This document shows, piece by piece, positions 63,121 to 64,000 of a stretch of 64,000 bases of DNA. The DNA comes from Variimorphobacter saccharofermentans (GTDB lineage Bacteria > Bacillota > Clostridia > Lachnospirales > Lachnospiraceae): contig NZ_JACEGA010000001.1 of assembly GCF_014174405.1 (NCBI RefSeq), forward strand, positions 62,001-126,000, in the 5' to 3' direction. The notes under the pieces are model-generated. The model worked only from the letters and a program-made list of their open reading frames with translations, was not told where the DNA came from and did no database searches. Numbering within the stretch: the first letter of the stretch is position 1; each line of letters opens with the position of its first letter. A program made the position numbers and the translations under genes.

Positions 63121-64000
63121 ATGATACTGGATACTGAGATTAAAGAACGACTGTTTGAATATCTTAAGCTATTAGAGGATGAGGTTCTGATAAAGGTTAG
63201 TACGGGATCCGATCCAATATCGAAGGAAATGGCAGATCTAATCAATGAATTAGCTGCCATATCTTCGAAGATTAAGATAGAACAGGCGGTATTATCCAGA
63301 ACACCGAGCTTTAGTATTAATCGAATCGGTGAGGATACCGGAGTAGCTTTTGCAGGAGTTCCTCTGGGACATGAGTTTACTTCCTTGGTACTTGCGTTGT
63401 TACAAGTAAGTGGAAGACCACCAAAGGTTGATCAGAATTTAATCGATCAGATAAAGAATATCAAGGGATCATACCATTTTGAGACCTATATTAGCCTATC
63501 CTGTCACAATTGTCCTGAGGTGGTTCAGGCACTTAATTTGATGAGTGTTTTAAATCCGGGAATTACTCATACTATGATTGATGGAGCTGCTTTCAAAGAG
63601 GAAGTGGAGAGCAAGAACATTATGGCCGTACCAACGGTATATCTTAATGGAGAAAGCTTTGCCAGTGGAAGAATGACACTGGATGAGATACTTTCCAAGA
63701 TGGGCAGTACTCCGGATACATCGGAGTTCGAGAACAAAGAGCCTTATGATGTCTTGGTGGTCGGAGGTGGTCCGGCCGGCAGCAGCGCAGCAATCTATAC
63801 AGCTCGTAAAGGAATTCGTACCGGATTAGTAGCAGAACGATTTGGCGGACAGGTAAGAGATACATTAGGAATAGAGAACCTAATTAGCGTCAAGTATATT
63901 GAAGGACCTAAGCTGGCAGATAATTTAGAAGCTCATGTAAGAAGCTATCCTGTTGATATTATGACTGCCCAACGGGTAGAAAGCATAGCGAAAAAGGATT
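63121..64000 (+). CDS. ahpF: Alkyl hydroperoxide reductase flavoprotein subunit (incomplete)
   Basis: The frame starts at ATG 63121, 10 bp after ahpC, and runs open off the right edge (293 codons seen of about 510 expected). The N-terminal double thioredoxin-like domain has SLSCHNCPEVVQAL (CxxC), which passes electrons to AhpC. The FAD-binding domain begins at YDVLVVGGGPAGSSAAIYTA near residue 210. It uses NADH through FAD. The ribosome site (AGGA) is weak, suggesting coupling to ahpC. Confidence 0.95.
   Translation, partial: MILDTEIKERLFEYLKLLEDEVLIKVSTGSDPISKEMADLINELAAISSKIKIEQAVLSRTPSFSINRIGEDTGVAFAGVPLGHEFTSLVLALLQVSGRPPKVDQNLIDQIKNIKGSYHFETYISLSCHNCPEVVQALNLMSVLNPGITHTMIDGAAFKEEVESKNIMAVPTVYLNGESFASGRMTLDEILSKMGSTPDTSEFENKEPYDVLVVGGGPAGSSAAIYTARKGIRTGLVAERFGGQVRDTLGIENLISVKYIEGPKLADNLEAHVRSYPVDIMTAQRVESIAKKD

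Overview
The window looks like chromosome of an anaerobic, spore-forming, low-GC Firmicute, most likely Lachnospiraceae (Clostridium cluster XIVa). The grounds are an NADH-linked [FeFe]-hydrogenase operon, reverse rubrerythrin with PerR, SpoIIR, a SipL-like DUF3794/LysM protein, Veg, a T-box in front of ileS, strong AGGAGG ribosome sites and TTGACA-17-TATAAT promoters. No rRNA, true tRNA, phage or CRISPR array was seen. This assignment is inference from gene content, not a database match.

Layout. 0-9 kb: an unknown membrane/coiled-coil protein, pgi, a hemolysin III family protein, DUF951, a HAD phosphatase, exonuclease III, an HD-GYP protein and azlCD. 9-14 kb: clpB, a TetR regulator with its operator, an MBL-fold hydrolase and a lipoprotein. 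14-19 kb: a block linked to sporulation and the cell envelope (veg, sipL-like, ispE, spoIIR, DUF1934). 19-30 kb: mainly minus-strand genes (CapA-like, PlsC, VanY-like peptidase, pncB, a class C serine hydrolase, and a GntR/ABC operon with its operator). 30-42 kb: T-box-ileS, a damaged DUF3795 gene, darA, an FKBP lipoprotein, YgiQ, a DEAD-box helicase, perR and rubrerythrin. 42-45 kb: GNAT and MCP genes. 45.6-57.5 kb: the hydrogenase region. 57.7-64 kb: asnS, preQ1-queT, small enzymes and ahpCF.

The hydrogenase region has two divergent halves. Leftward runs hydC, a HATPase, a [2Fe-2S] ferredoxin, hydB and hydA. The ferredoxin gene is split by a complete 1654-bp insertion sequence with 20-bp imperfect inverted repeats and a 9-bp target duplication. 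Rightward runs a PAS/degenerate-GGDEF protein, a DRTGG protein, an RsbW-like ATPase, a ferredoxin/[FeFe]-hydrogenase-like protein, a second DRTGG protein and a PHP phosphoesterase, which looks like a redox-sensing module.

The most unusual signal is a recurring 5'-leader architecture. At three unrelated genes (16.7, 30.6 and 51.4 kb) the Shine-Dalgarno sequence occurs several times. Every copy but the last is followed by its own complement in a tight hairpin (GGAGG, then an A-rich loop of 4-5 nt, then CCTCC), and the last copy is free just before the start codon. Because the hairpins are chained, the RNA could fold in two alternating registers that expose or bury the real ribosome site. The copies are tandem repeats, so copy number could change by slippage.

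Other regulatory sequence includes three matching PerR-type boxes (perR, rubrerythrin, ahpC), an Ile T-box, a preQ1-I aptamer overlapping a ribosome site, and a promoter/terminator pair with no ORF before the helicase. A family of MITE-like palindromes shares the core GATTATGGTAAG-CATAATC; one copy appears to have damaged a DUF3795 gene. A separate long palindrome supplies the end of azlC.
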